DNA from: Litchfieldella anticariensis FP35 = DSM 16096
Lineage (GTDB): Bacteria; Pseudomonadota; Gammaproteobacteria; Pseudomonadales; Halomonadaceae
Length of the DNA: 64,000 nt
Assembly (NCBI RefSeq): GCF_000409775.1
Contig: NZ_KE332393.1
Coordinates: forward strand, 252,171-316,170
Direction of reading: 5' to 3'
Positions 46,001-54,878 of this stretch are shown here, one piece after another. The notes under the pieces are model-generated. The model made no database searches and was not told the DNA's origin. It saw nothing but the letters and a program-made list of their open reading frames with translations. The first letter of the stretch is position 1. Every line of letters starts with the position of its first letter. The position numbers and the translations under genes are program-made.

Positions 46001-49000
46001 GCAGGGTGATAAGCTGCCGATAGAGAGCGAGGGCTTCCATCCCCTCCATCCCGACCAACCTCGTCAGGAAGTCTGGAAGGGTCCTTGAAATTGGGATTGT
46101 AAACGACCGGGCCGAACAACCGACCATCGAAATCCACCTGCCGAGCAGCAAGAATGTTTTCTGGAGGAACTTCACTCGGAAACGGGACCTCATAATGATC
46201 TCGGTCAGAAGGAAACCTTCCTTGTACAGGCAATGAATACACTATATCCCCATCAGATACATCTTCGATGATGGTGTATAGCCATCCACCAGTACCATCA
46301 AGGTTTCCTTCCTCGTCTTCTCCTTTTGCGAATCCCTTCGCTTCTCTTGCCGACAATGACGTCGATATCACTCCACTAGGGAAAGGTTGTCCTTCCTCAT
46401 TAAAACCATTGGAGAAAATGTCTTCAGGTGTACGCGTATCACCACGAAAGATCACTGTCGGTTCATCATGATCAGGCGTGGGAGAGAAGGCTTCTTCTAT
46501 CGCCCTAGGTAACCTTGCTCTGAGGGCCTCGGGACGATAGTCAGGGCTCGATTTGTTTACAGCTGGCCTTCCGGATGTTGCGTCCGATCCAAACGGGCTG
46601 ATAGCTCCCAGATCATCTGTATGCCTTACAACTCTATCAGCTGTAGGTCCCTGATCATGAAGTGTGGTCCTGCGTTCAGAATCAATCCGACTGTTGGGCC
46701 ATAATGAAGGATCAAAATTCGGATTTCTGACAAACCCATCAGTAAATACATTTGCCCAAGTTGGCTCGGAGATTACACCGTCTTGCTTGTTTCTTGGCCG
46801 AAGCTTCTTGTTTTCACCAAGCTGCCGAGCACCAACAATGTACTCACTGGGAATGGCATCGTAAACGACCTCTGATGCCCCCTCCCAGTCGTGAGAACCC
46901 AAGAGCTTGTCTACGACAATTCCTGTCTCGGGGTCAACAATCACATAAATCCATTCATTTTCCTCCCCCGCACCTTTTGCAATCTGCAACTCTCTAGAAG
47001 TTGAGACAAAAACTGAGTCTTCAGCCCAAAGGTGCGCAGTTACAGCTTCTTTCAAATCACTGTATTTGTTAGTCCAAGCTCCAAACCTTGGCAAGAATCC
47101 TTCTTGAAAAACAGTTTCGGGATTTCTTGAATCCAAACGATAAATGAACTTCGAAGCCACGGAACCATCAGCGCTATCTCGCCCTCTCAATGCTTCAGTA
47201 GGAGAGGGGAGGCTATCGTCACTTTGTGGTCGTTTTGGTCGCGAAGGCTCGGATGCTCCACGTATCCAAGGCATGACAAAAGCTTCATTATCCGGGCCTT
47301 GATGGAGAATATGAGTCTTATGCTTCACGCCACTTTCATCACCACGTGGATGGGGGCCGATTGCCGGTCGTATATAGATATTTTCCGCGCTCTCAGGTGG
47401 ATGTCCAAGGACTCTAGCCTCGATGAACTTCCCCGTCTCATCGCTCAGGCGAATAGTATCGAACTCAGAAGCGGCGGGCTGATTTGCTCCCAAGTCTAGG
47501 ACATCCAGCCCTTCGTCTTTCCCCTGATTTAACCCTTCATTTTTTAGGGGATAAGAACTCAAATCATGCCCGCTTCGCGATAGTACAGAGAAGATACGTC
47601 GATCTCGTCTTGTACCTAGCGTACCCATCATTTGCTCATGTGGCACCAGATAAATACCTTGGGATTCCCAACCCATTTCTGAGGGGGTGCCAGCAAGGCG
47701 CCGTGCAACATAGTATCTTGTCGTAGTTTTGCTTTCCTTTGGCTTGTCATCTATTAAGTGGTGAAGCAACTCAACATGAAGCCCTGTTTCTTCGTATGCC
47801 TCCTTGATAGCAGTCGCTTGTAAGGAAAGTCCTTCATCAACCGTTCCCTTCGGAAACGTGCGTGAACCAGCAAAGTGGTTGGTCGACTCAATGATCCAGA
47901 TACGTCCATCGGGCTCGACAATGACGACACCAGCCTTCTTGATACCTGGATGAGCTTCTGGCTCATGTAATTTCGGATTGAGGCCAGGAACTTTTCGCCA
48001 ACCCTCAATTGTTGTTGGAGCCTTCCAAGCCTCCATGGCGATACCATTTAACAAATCAGGATCGACACCTCCAGGGATGAATGTTGCCACTTGGGAAGAA
48101 CTGTTCCAAGTTTCTGGAGAGCTGGCATGTGTCGGAGATTTAATAATGATCTCGCGGCCAAACTCATCCAGTTTAGGGTGAGGACGCGAAGCTAAATATT
48201 CTTTCCCGCTATTCTCGTGAGAAGATGTTACTATCTTTACGGATTCGGGGATAATGAGTGATTCTAGATGTTTAGCCTGCTCCCAACGCAGTCCGAACTG
48301 ATCAGGCGATTCATGCCAATCCCCAAGAACAGGCTTGTCAGTATTACCCTCTTCATTGGCTTGTGACTGACGAACGGAATTTCTCCTGATTTCCTCTAAG
48401 GTTGACTTGGGGACTTCAAAGATATTCAGGCGAACGTCATCCATTTGCCCCTGTTTTCTTTCGAAGTATTTGTATGACCGTTCAAGAGGACCGAAGTTAA
48501 GCCATAGCATGGACTTTTGGTTTTCTTGTGTATCAAGAAAACCAATCCGCCCCTTCGCGTCAAGCTCTATTCTTCTATTGGCTGCCCCTTCGACTCGAGA
48601 AACGCTGACAGTATTCTTGTCTATTGCATGGCCGCCCGGTCTCCAGGCTTTATCGGTCATGACCAGTACGGGCCCTGATAGTTTCTCAGCCAGATCTCGA
48701 GCGAACTGACGTGTTTCTTCAGTTGGAGAAAGAGTTAGAAGAACAGCTACACTATCCCCGTTGTATCCAGTCTCACGAGCTAATGTTGCAATATTTTCTG
48801 GCCCTCTTTGGAACAATTCTTGCGCATGCGCGTTAATGACAAAGCTATCTTGTGGGGCAAGAAAGGTATCAATCTTCACAGGATCGTCATGCGACAATAC
48901 CTCCAACTCTGCTGAGTTTCTCTTTTCGAGTAGATTCCACTTGATTCGTACGGCTTGCTCGCCTTGAGAAGAAATGTGGGGAGTTTCGAAGTCAGGTTGG

Positions 49001-52000
49001 AGCACAGGTTGCGACAATCTGTCTGGAAAGAACAACAGCCACTGACGTTTCTCAAAGCTGCCTTGTAAACCATAGACAGGGGCGTGCAATTCATTAGCCA
49101 GCTGCTGTGCGAAGGATTTCCTGCCTTCGGCACCAGTATACTCAGCCAGAAGAGCAACAGGTTGACCAGGTGTGTAGGCTTTTTCATCTAGGCCGAAATT
49201 CTCGCTTAACCGATTGGCCAGACGCTGCGGGGTAAGAGGGCGGCGTCGCAGGTCACTAATGGTCGTGATGGCATTGCCTTGTAAGTCAAACAAGGTGTCG
49301 CGGGTTCCAAGTGCACTGATGACGTGAATATCAGGACGGATCATGACCGCATTTGTTGCAGCCCGTCTTTCATGGTTAGGCCGGTAAACCCATTGGGTAT
49401 CAGTCTGACGCGCCTCCGTATAGAAAAGGCCATTTTCTGGTGTATAGATGGCCATCCACTCTTTTAACGGATAGTCACTTTTTTTCAGGGGATAGGCAGT
49501 GTGGAATGCTCCCTTCTGCTCAGGAGAGCTTGCTATAGGCTCGCGGAAAGGATGAGTGGTTGCAGTCTTTGATTGATTTTTTATAGCTACGTCAGGCCCT
49601 GGGACAGGCTTGCCTGTTTGTGGAAGGTACAAAATTCCTGCTGGATCCTCGATGACAGGCAGCCCCGAACTAAGTAACTGGTCTCGTGTTCCAATTTCAA
49701 CTTTCTCACGTGTAACACGTTGAAGCGGCTGAAAACCCAGTGGAGATGACTCGCTACGACGGGTAACACCTTGCGATGATATTGCTATTTTGGAGTTTTC
49801 TTGTTGAAGTGTTTTCTTACTGTACTCATTGACTACATGATCCTCCGATGCCCCGAGCACCAATGGCACGCCTTCCCATGCTTGGGTATTCGGATTAAAC
49901 TTGATGATATGAGTCTTGCCTGTTGCTACCAACTCTTCTGCACTGACTCGCGGACCACCTTCCTGTAATACATACACATTTTCATCACCCTTGGGAGGCT
50001 GTCCCGACAGGAACTTGACTTCGACTGGTTCACCACCGACTTGAATGGTTCTATATGAGTGCCGCGGGGATGATCCATTGTGACTGATTGCTGCACTTTC
50101 GCTTATCTCAGGTGAAGACGATTGAGATCGAGTAGGATGGGAGGGGTGATAAATTTCAAGTTCTTGGTGATCGCGTGCAGGTTGCGCGGCTATGTCCTGT
50201 GTGGTGCGAGCCGCCTGCGACACATCGCTATCCGGGATGTCTTCATGGCGAATGACAGGCTTGCTTGGATCATGGTAGGCCCTTTCGTCGGTGGGCCGAT
50301 ACACTCCATCGGCCCCCACTTCATAAACGACCATACCTGCATCAGGACCCTCATTCGGGCCATTACCGGTTGGGTCGTTCGGGCTGCCTTGGGTCTCATT
50401 GTCAGTTCGTGGACCCGAATGGGGGCCGTTTTGGCTCGATAACTGATTAGGCCTTGTCATCCAATGACCACGAATTCCGAGGAAAGTCCCCGCAAATCCT
50501 ATTCCCAGGCCGGACCACGCATTCCATAAGTCGACGCTCGACATTTGATACCCATGCGCCACTAATCTGTCGAGCTCACGGGCCATCAGCAGGGTGCCAA
50601 CGCCAATTGCCCACTTATCGGTTTCACGTGCGAAAAGGTTCGACAATGAACTCGACGTGTAATAGGTATTGATATTTCCTGCGTGAGGGGATGCTTCGAA
50701 ATCGAAACGACGAAAGCCAAGGTTGAACGTGGCACTCTTCGTGCGTACGCCGCCCATACTCGCACGTAACGCTGTTCCCATGGACATGGGCACTTCGGCG
50801 GCTCTATATGCCCGGTACATACCTATTGTGCGTGCAGCATTGCTTACCATGGGAAGAGTATTGGTAATCATCCCCAGTATGTGATCCTGTGACTCACTAT
50901 CTTCTCGCTCACCACCATGTGCCATGTAGTTATCCAACTGATAGCCGCTTCGGCCAATCAGGTAGGCACTACCGAGGACGGCGATCGGGGCGGCACCGGG
51001 AACGAAAAATGAAGTGGCAGTGGCTACCGTTGTGGCAGCCATGACGGCGCGATCGGTGACTTTTTCGGTTATCGAGACATTACGTGCCTTGACGACATCG
51101 AGAGGAATCCTACCATTCTCGTCCGGCTTCATCTCCAGATTTCGAGGGACCACCAGCCGGCCGTTTTCGCTAAATTGCCTGTTATTGTCTTGGAAATCAT
51201 CGAGGCTTGAGAACTTCATGCCCATGGCATCGACGTAGTAAGTCTTTTCTGCACTGTCCTTGACTGCGATCAGTGAGTGCTGCTGCTCGCCAAGGTGTGG
51301 GTCGAGATAGAAAAATTTCACCACCGAGATATCAGGAGTGTCACCACCAAGGCGTTGTACTTCTTGTATCACACTCCTTGGGGAGGAATTGATGCCGAAT
51401 TCCTGAGTGACAACGGCTTCCAGTTGATGTTCCGTCACTGAGCGGAACTTGCCATTGTAGCCTTTATCGAAAAACGCTTGAAACTGTAATTCGTAGGCAT
51501 CCAGAGCTTGATCGCGATGCTCATCAAGGTAGGTGTTATCCAAGTCTGCAGAATGCTGTGTCGACTCAGAGTCCTCCATGAGCTTAAGTGGTTGTGTCTG
51601 ATAAAACTCAAACTTATCAGCGGCTGCCTCAACAGTGTTTCGGAAATTTTCGGCCTTATCGAGCCGCTCATCGAAGTGATCTCGTGCGGTATCCAGCGCA
51701 GCTTGAGTAGAGACGACCTCTGGATCCACCCACCGCCATTCTGGCTCCTTGTCATCATTCTCCACCTGGATTCTGACCGGTAGATCACTGTTGATGAGCG
51801 CGTCCATACCATACTGTTCATAGTTGGCTGCCACTTCCGGAGCCACTTGAACATCTTGACCCTCAATGGTGATCTCAACCGGTTTTATGTTCTCGGGGAA
51901 GGCCTTATCCAGCATCTTAGGTTGACTTGAATCAGCCGGTTGCAGTAGATCGGCTAACTTTTCCTCCAGATTATCGACCTCGGTGATAAGGTCTTCCTTA

Positions 52001-54639
52001 GTCGTCGCCTGTTCAGCCAGGATACGATGGAATCGTTCTCCTGCGCTCAGCTCGTTTTCACTGGCCCCAATCCAACTATTGTCACTTGCCCCTAGTTCGT
52101 GGTTATTGCACGAGTTCTTCTCGCCGGCCAAGAGTTCTTGCCACGCCTGGTTGAGAGGATCGTTGATACGCTCTTCACCGACATCGATATCGACACCCCC
52201 AACATCAGGATCGAAGGTAAGTTGTCGCTCATCCGTCCCATGTTCGAAGGTCATCACCAGCCAGAGTTGATGGCCTTCCTCTTCTCTTTCGACTACTTCG
52301 ACTTTTACAAGCTTACCTAAGGGATCTCCCCCACCTCGGCGGTACTCGTCGTACTCTGGGTCGTCGAACTTAATAAAATCCAGGTTCTCACTGACATATT
52401 GCTCAAATATTCTCTGCTTTAGGTCTATGGCCTGAGCATCGTACTTCCTGGCCTTGGCCCCTGCTGTGAGAAACTCGGAGTGTGCTTCTGCCAGTTCTAA
52501 CCCTTCGGCAGCACTATCCCGATAGGTTTCAGTCTCTGCTATTTCCTTTTCAAGCTTTTTATATCTGTCGGATTCGGGCTCGGTATTGCTCTTCTCCTGT
52601 CTCAGAATATCAAGTCGATAATCAGCGAATTTCTTATTGCCTCGGGTCATATGCACGGTAATGTTGGAAAAAAGCGCCATGACCTCGGAATGTGCCGCCC
52701 CGTCTTGTGCGTCTTCCAGATCTCCTTCCAAGTCATCTCTGGTAAAGCTGAAGGGATGGTGCCCAGCGGCTAGCGGAGGCCGAGGAAGCTTTTGCTCTGG
52801 AAGCTTCAACTGCTCGGCGTCTTCGAGCAGGTCTTGAACTTGCTCATACTCGTCCTTGATATCACCAAGTGATTCCAGGCGCGTATTGGCATTGTCTCGG
52901 CGGTTTCTCGTATCGGCAAGCGTTTCCTGGGGGTTGGGCTTTACCCAACTTAGGCCATAAGGCAGCAGCGCTTCATTAAGTGTTCTCTTGGCATTATCTA
53001 TTGACTGTCCGTAGTCGGAATTCAGCGCATAGATGTCTAATGTCGCTTCGTTCTGCTCGGCATTGGTCTGTGCTTCGGCCAGCTCAATGAGTGCAATATT
53101 TTCCGCTATAGTGGCCTCTGCCACCTTGGGATCCATCCAGGTACCATTCATCAGCACCCAGCTGCCACCCGACGGCGCTTTACCGGGAGGTGGGTTGCCA
53201 TAGAGATTGACGACTTCATTTCCCTGTTCGTCTTTTTCTATCGACGGTGTCGCCGGCCGCCCTTGGCCGTATTCCTCCATAGCAGCACGCTTGGCTTCCT
53301 GACTATCTTGAGCCGTTTGCGCTGCGGTGGCCTGATGCTCTCTAGCCAAGTATGCTTCAATTGCTGTCTTGACAACCTCGGCTTCGCGCTCCTGTTGCGG
53401 GTTGCTGTCGTCGAGATCGAGTGCCAGAAGGGTCTGAACGAGTCCTTCCCCAGGCGTTCCTGTCTCGATCTGCAATTCCACGTCACCGGCATCGTCGGTT
53501 AGCGTCATCTCGCCATCCGGCTTAGTCGTCAACGTATAGCCGTTGTTGGTGACTTCTACCGTGCTACGTCCGCCCCCAATGGTGATTTCTTCACCTGGAC
53601 GGATAAGGTTCGGGTCACGGCCGCTGAAGAAGTTGCGGTTGTCCGGCTCGAGATCCTGCCATCCCTCCACGCCTTCGTATTGGCCGGCTATCTCGCTCAG
53701 GGACTCGCCCGGCTTGACGTCGTGGGTAATGAGCTTGCCGTCCTCCGGCGGCTCCGTGGTTGTCTTGGTTTGACGCCCGTTGGGCTCGATGACTGTCTCC
53801 ACAACTGTGCCGTCGGGTTTCGTGACGGTAGTGGTCTCGGTTCCTTCAGTATCGGTAACGGATTCGCTGATCTCGCCATCGGCATATTCGACTCGGCGGA
53901 TCTTATTGCCATCGGCGTCGGTATAGCGGATGGTGCGCGCGTCATGGTGATGGTCGTCATAGGAGCCGACGATCAACTTGCCAGACTCAGCACCCTCGTC
54001 GGCTGGCGTCTGGCGGATCTCCACTCCTTCGACATCACCGTTATCGCTTGAGGGTTTGATTGTCGTGACATCAAATCCTGCCGCTTCCAACTGGGCGATC
54101 AGTTGGCCGCGGGACATCCCACGAGATTCGGCCACCTCGTCGAGACTCTGGCCCTGGGTGACATCCTCGATGACATCTTCAGCAATGTCCTCGCCGACAT
54201 CATCGGCAATGTTCTCGGCAATATCCTCGACAGCGCCGTCTCCCTCCGCCCCCGCTTGAAGTTGCCGTACTCCTTCATCGGACTCGAGATAATCGTCCCA
54301 CGGCTCGACGGCTGTCTTCACGGCCTGGAACAGGGCTTCATCGCGGATCTTTAGTGTGTCGTCTTCTACTTCGACATCCGAATTGTCATGCAGTACCGGA
54401 ACCATCAACTCCAGATTTGGCAACGTGTAGCCGTAATCTCCACCGACGTCGACAGTCGTGTTCCCGGACTGGATCTTGTGGATCGTCGCTCCGCTGGAGG
54501 TGCCATTTCCAGGTGCTTGTGATTGCCTGGCCGTCGTGATTCTCTGCGCCAGCTCGAGTGCCATGCTGAAGGCGTTAGTAGGCAAGTCATCCTGTGACGA
54601 AGTCGGCAAACGAAAAGGGCGGAGTGGTATGGGTCTCAT
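43093..54639 (-). CDS. Giant modular protein 3: two ADP-ribosyltransferases, NUDIX and zinc metallopeptidase domains, LysM end
   Basis: 3848 residues, ATG after AGGAGGCC. Order by residue: helical repeat (150-194); internal LysM (302-355: VKPGESLSEIAGQYEG); DUF4781-like region (1077-1400); ~70-residue module copy (1530-1604); two related segments with VALLAEYTGAEGRKSFAQQL and VAVLLTLSPTEETRQFARDL (about 1790-2010); NUDIX (2225-2350, box GTVDEGLSLQ then IKEAYEETGL); second module copy (2394-2465); transferase A (2495-2604: YRLDSRNPETVF, FVSTSRE, SEVVYDAIPSEYI); transferase B (2699-2851: FRGDTRTPEDIF, VISTSLS, YEVPFPSEVPPENI); metallopeptidase (3005-3257, HELSH near 3097); LYRIDDLDAL module (3305-3452); hydrophobic domain (3499-3734); LysM to the end. 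No signal peptide. Probable T3SS effector by context. Confidence 0.8.
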   Translation of the reverse strand: MRPIPLRPFRLPTSSQDDLPTNAFSMALELAQRITTARQSQAPGNGTSSGATIHKIQSGNTTVDVGGDYGYTLPNLELMVPVLHDNSDVEVEDDTLKIRDEALFQAVKTAVEPWDDYLESDEGVRQLQAGAEGDGAVEDIAENIADDVGEDIAEDVIEDVTQGQSLDEVAESRGMSRGQLIAQLEAAGFDVTTIKPSSDNGDVEGVEIRQTPADEGAESGKLIVGSYDDHHHDARTIRYTDADGNKIRRVEYADGEISESVTDTEGTETTTVTKPDGTVVETVIEPNGRQTKTTTEPPEDGKLITHDVKPGESLSEIAGQYEGVEGWQDLEPDNRNFFSGRDPNLIRPGEEITIGGGRSTVEVTNNGYTLTTKPDGEMTLTDDAGDVELQIETGTPGEGLVQTLLALDLDDSNPQQEREAEVVKTAIEAYLAREHQATAAQTAQDSQEAKRAAMEEYGQGRPATPSIEKDEQGNEVVNLYGNPPPGKAPSGGSWVLMNGTWMDPKVAEATIAENIALIELAEAQTNAEQNEATLDIYALNSDYGQSIDNAKRTLNEALLPYGLSWVKPNPQETLADTRNRRDNANTRLESLGDIKDEYEQVQDLLEDAEQLKLPEQKLPRPPLAAGHHPFSFTRDDLEGDLEDAQDGAAHSEVMALFSNITVHMTRGNKKFADYRLDILRQEKSNTEPESDRYKKLEKEIAETETYRDSAAEGLELAEAHSEFLTAGAKARKYDAQAIDLKQRIFEQYVSENLDFIKFDDPEYDEYRRGGGDPLGKLVKVEVVEREEEGHQLWLVMTFEHGTDERQLTFDPDVGGVDIDVGEERINDPLNQAWQELLAGEKNSCNNHELGASDNSWIGASENELSAGERFHRILAEQATTKEDLITEVDNLEEKLADLLQPADSSQPKMLDKAFPENIKPVEITIEGQDVQVAPEVAANYEQYGMDALINSDLPVRIQVENDDKEPEWRWVDPEVVSTQAALDTARDHFDERLDKAENFRNTVEAAADKFEFYQTQPLKLMEDSESTQHSADLDNTYLDEHRDQALDAYELQFQAFFDKGYNGKFRSVTEHQLEAVVTQEFGINSSPRSVIQEVQRLGGDTPDISVVKFFYLDPHLGEQQHSLIAVKDSAEKTYYVDAMGMKFSSLDDFQDNNRQFSENGRLVVPRNLEMKPDENGRIPLDVVKARNVSITEKVTDRAVMAATTVATATSFFVPGAAPIAVLGSAYLIGRSGYQLDNYMAHGGEREDSESQDHILGMITNTLPMVSNAARTIGMYRAYRAAEVPMSMGTALRASMGGVRTKSATFNLGFRRFDFEASPHAGNINTYYTSSSLSNLFARETDKWAIGVGTLLMARELDRLVAHGYQMSSVDLWNAWSGLGIGFAGTFLGIRGHWMTRPNQLSSQNGPHSGPRTDNETQGSPNDPTGNGPNEGPDAGMVVYEVGADGVYRPTDERAYHDPSKPVIRHEDIPDSDVSQAARTTQDIAAQPARDHQELEIYHPSHPTRSQSSSPEISESAAISHNGSSPRHSYRTIQVGGEPVEVKFLSGQPPKGDENVYVLQEGGPRVSAEELVATGKTHIIKFNPNTQAWEGVPLVLGASEDHVVNEYSKKTLQQENSKIAISSQGVTRRSESSPLGFQPLQRVTREKVEIGTRDQLLSSGLPVIEDPAGILYLPQTGKPVPGPDVAIKNQSKTATTHPFREPIASSPEQKGAFHTAYPLKKSDYPLKEWMAIYTPENGLFYTEARQTDTQWVYRPNHERRAATNAVMIRPDIHVISALGTRDTLFDLQGNAITTISDLRRRPLTPQRLANRLSENFGLDEKAYTPGQPVALLAEYTGAEGRKSFAQQLANELHAPVYGLQGSFEKRQWLLFFPDRLSQPVLQPDFETPHISSQGEQAVRIKWNLLEKRNSAELEVLSHDDPVKIDTFLAPQDSFVINAHAQELFQRGPENIATLARETGYNGDSVAVLLTLSPTEETRQFARDLAEKLSGPVLVMTDKAWRPGGHAIDKNTVSVSRVEGAANRRIELDAKGRIGFLDTQENQKSMLWLNFGPLERSYKYFERKQGQMDDVRLNIFEVPKSTLEEIRRNSVRQSQANEEGNTDKPVLGDWHESPDQFGLRWEQAKHLESLIIPESVKIVTSSHENSGKEYLASRPHPKLDEFGREIIIKSPTHASSPETWNSSSQVATFIPGGVDPDLLNGIAMEAWKAPTTIEGWRKVPGLNPKLHEPEAHPGIKKAGVVIVEPDGRIWIIESTNHFAGSRTFPKGTVDEGLSLQATAIKEAYEETGLHVELLHHLIDDKPKESKTTTRYYVARRLAGTPSEMGWESQGIYLVPHEQMMGTLGTRRDRRIFSVLSRSGHDLSSYPLKNEGLNQGKDEGLDVLDLGANQPAASEFDTIRLSDETGKFIEARVLGHPPESAENIYIRPAIGPHPRGDESGVKHKTHILHQGPDNEAFVMPWIRGASEPSRPKRPQSDDSLPSPTEALRGRDSADGSVASKFIYRLDSRNPETVFQEGFLPRFGAWTNKYSDLKEAVTAHLWAEDSVFVSTSRELQIAKGAGEENEWIYVIVDPETGIVVDKLLGSHDWEGASEVVYDAIPSEYIVGARQLGENKKLRPRNKQDGVISEPTWANVFTDGFVRNPNFDPSLWPNSRIDSERRTTLHDQGPTADRVVRHTDDLGAISPFGSDATSGRPAVNKSSPDYRPEALRARLPRAIEEAFSPTPDHDEPTVIFRGDTRTPEDIFSNGFNEEGQPFPSGVISTSLSAREAKGFAKGEDEEGNLDGTGGWLYTIIEDVSDGDIVYSLPVQGRFPSDRDHYEVPFPSEVPPENILAARQVDFDGRLFGPVVYNPNFKDPSRLPDEVGRDGGDGSPRSLSAAYHPASDSNARSNEPAATAFTRPSLPEPTPSFQLPHIIADVAPPQPARVTLSAEYTPLPPIKYFIDGNEISLDHSDSTVPLVHVTQYVAPATTARKAAASEQPNQPGRDTPPPTTQVSLKSPTTTEDVGRNYGGIRRRLHETWNRTRRGDDLERSWSPGQYAREMMDKSPTLRRLYEEAVHQHGVNIRLGPEGDGTYYTPYYSEILIDRALATQSDVLLISLAHELSHAVSHQRGSVSSARPGTLLTATPGRLLPVLRLQDGNGVVRGREDMHSEAVETTVAAHLQDEGAAVLTALQVRDEWLRAGETLADDVTDPTVTWDTHVSRIYKDYRDGRLSWQEATVNLGKIIEDLPTSDKESVSYGYDYRQQEHDYYDAKEAERWQAGVSSSPQSGSRPGGPSTFMAARSPGAQPTGPERGSASPTPQAKVVHTSAPPEGQPRLYRIDDLDALRQAVSSGEIPVGNYLHVIRTQRTTDTFTLNDGKVPYSGRIQDDGQIRWPAGRTGHVDDISVTTPNTEGRQVVQVRSEGADGQRTHYVRSNDDVYIVVTELSAKQVRERLRSGSGLSFAEYSGMGAWNVPGALPVTQQVSVFTPKPFKPLDSTLPQSQKNVLGNPKTGNVTSLPPKRDGSQNAIRAVLMGVGGIGAYFSLAAPPHISMPLNALATAVRGASLGIRSLAPDETAVDTVRGRVHRGIEFVTLAINNPNSASQLTEMGNIVDTSSSALFVGGNTLYLYKTYRESVTGQPFMPWADDFALPMFGIGSGLYTASSGVDLLNNGGLMAAGHTTAGTLFTAGSTLLWFRDSHIGKKVRPFKSSEPAQSSESSPKKRDIITFTTFGPGLIGGGLLAASSLFDDEEEKPSDDTTPTPPNTDEPLPGKPDDSNRDEPTPPENEEPQPDSPDDAVEDGETDDDGRFNPGLKDSADYEEIIVQPGQTMGGIVLRHGHDIAEVVELNMGHIPNPSVLYPGDRIYLPR

Positions 54640-54878
54640 CGAAGAGGCCTCCTGTCCTCAACTATGCAACACGGCGCTGTTGTTTATTGACTGGCTGTCC
54701 AGTAATGGGCTGTCACGGCGAAGCGAGCAATCGCTTCAGTTTAAAATGTGCCTGCCCCAAGAATAAGTCACGTTTCTTGATAAATGATTGAGTGTGATGA
54801 CTTCTGCAATTGAGAGAAGCGCCCGAGTATTTATCATGCACAGGAATTAACCTGGGCGCTTGTATACAAAAACCGTTC

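Noticed and set aside
26728-54878. Hrp-box or other known T3SS activator sites before the giant genes
   Set aside because: I looked for GGAACC with a properly spaced CCAC element and similar sites and saw none convincing. A matrix scan would be needed.
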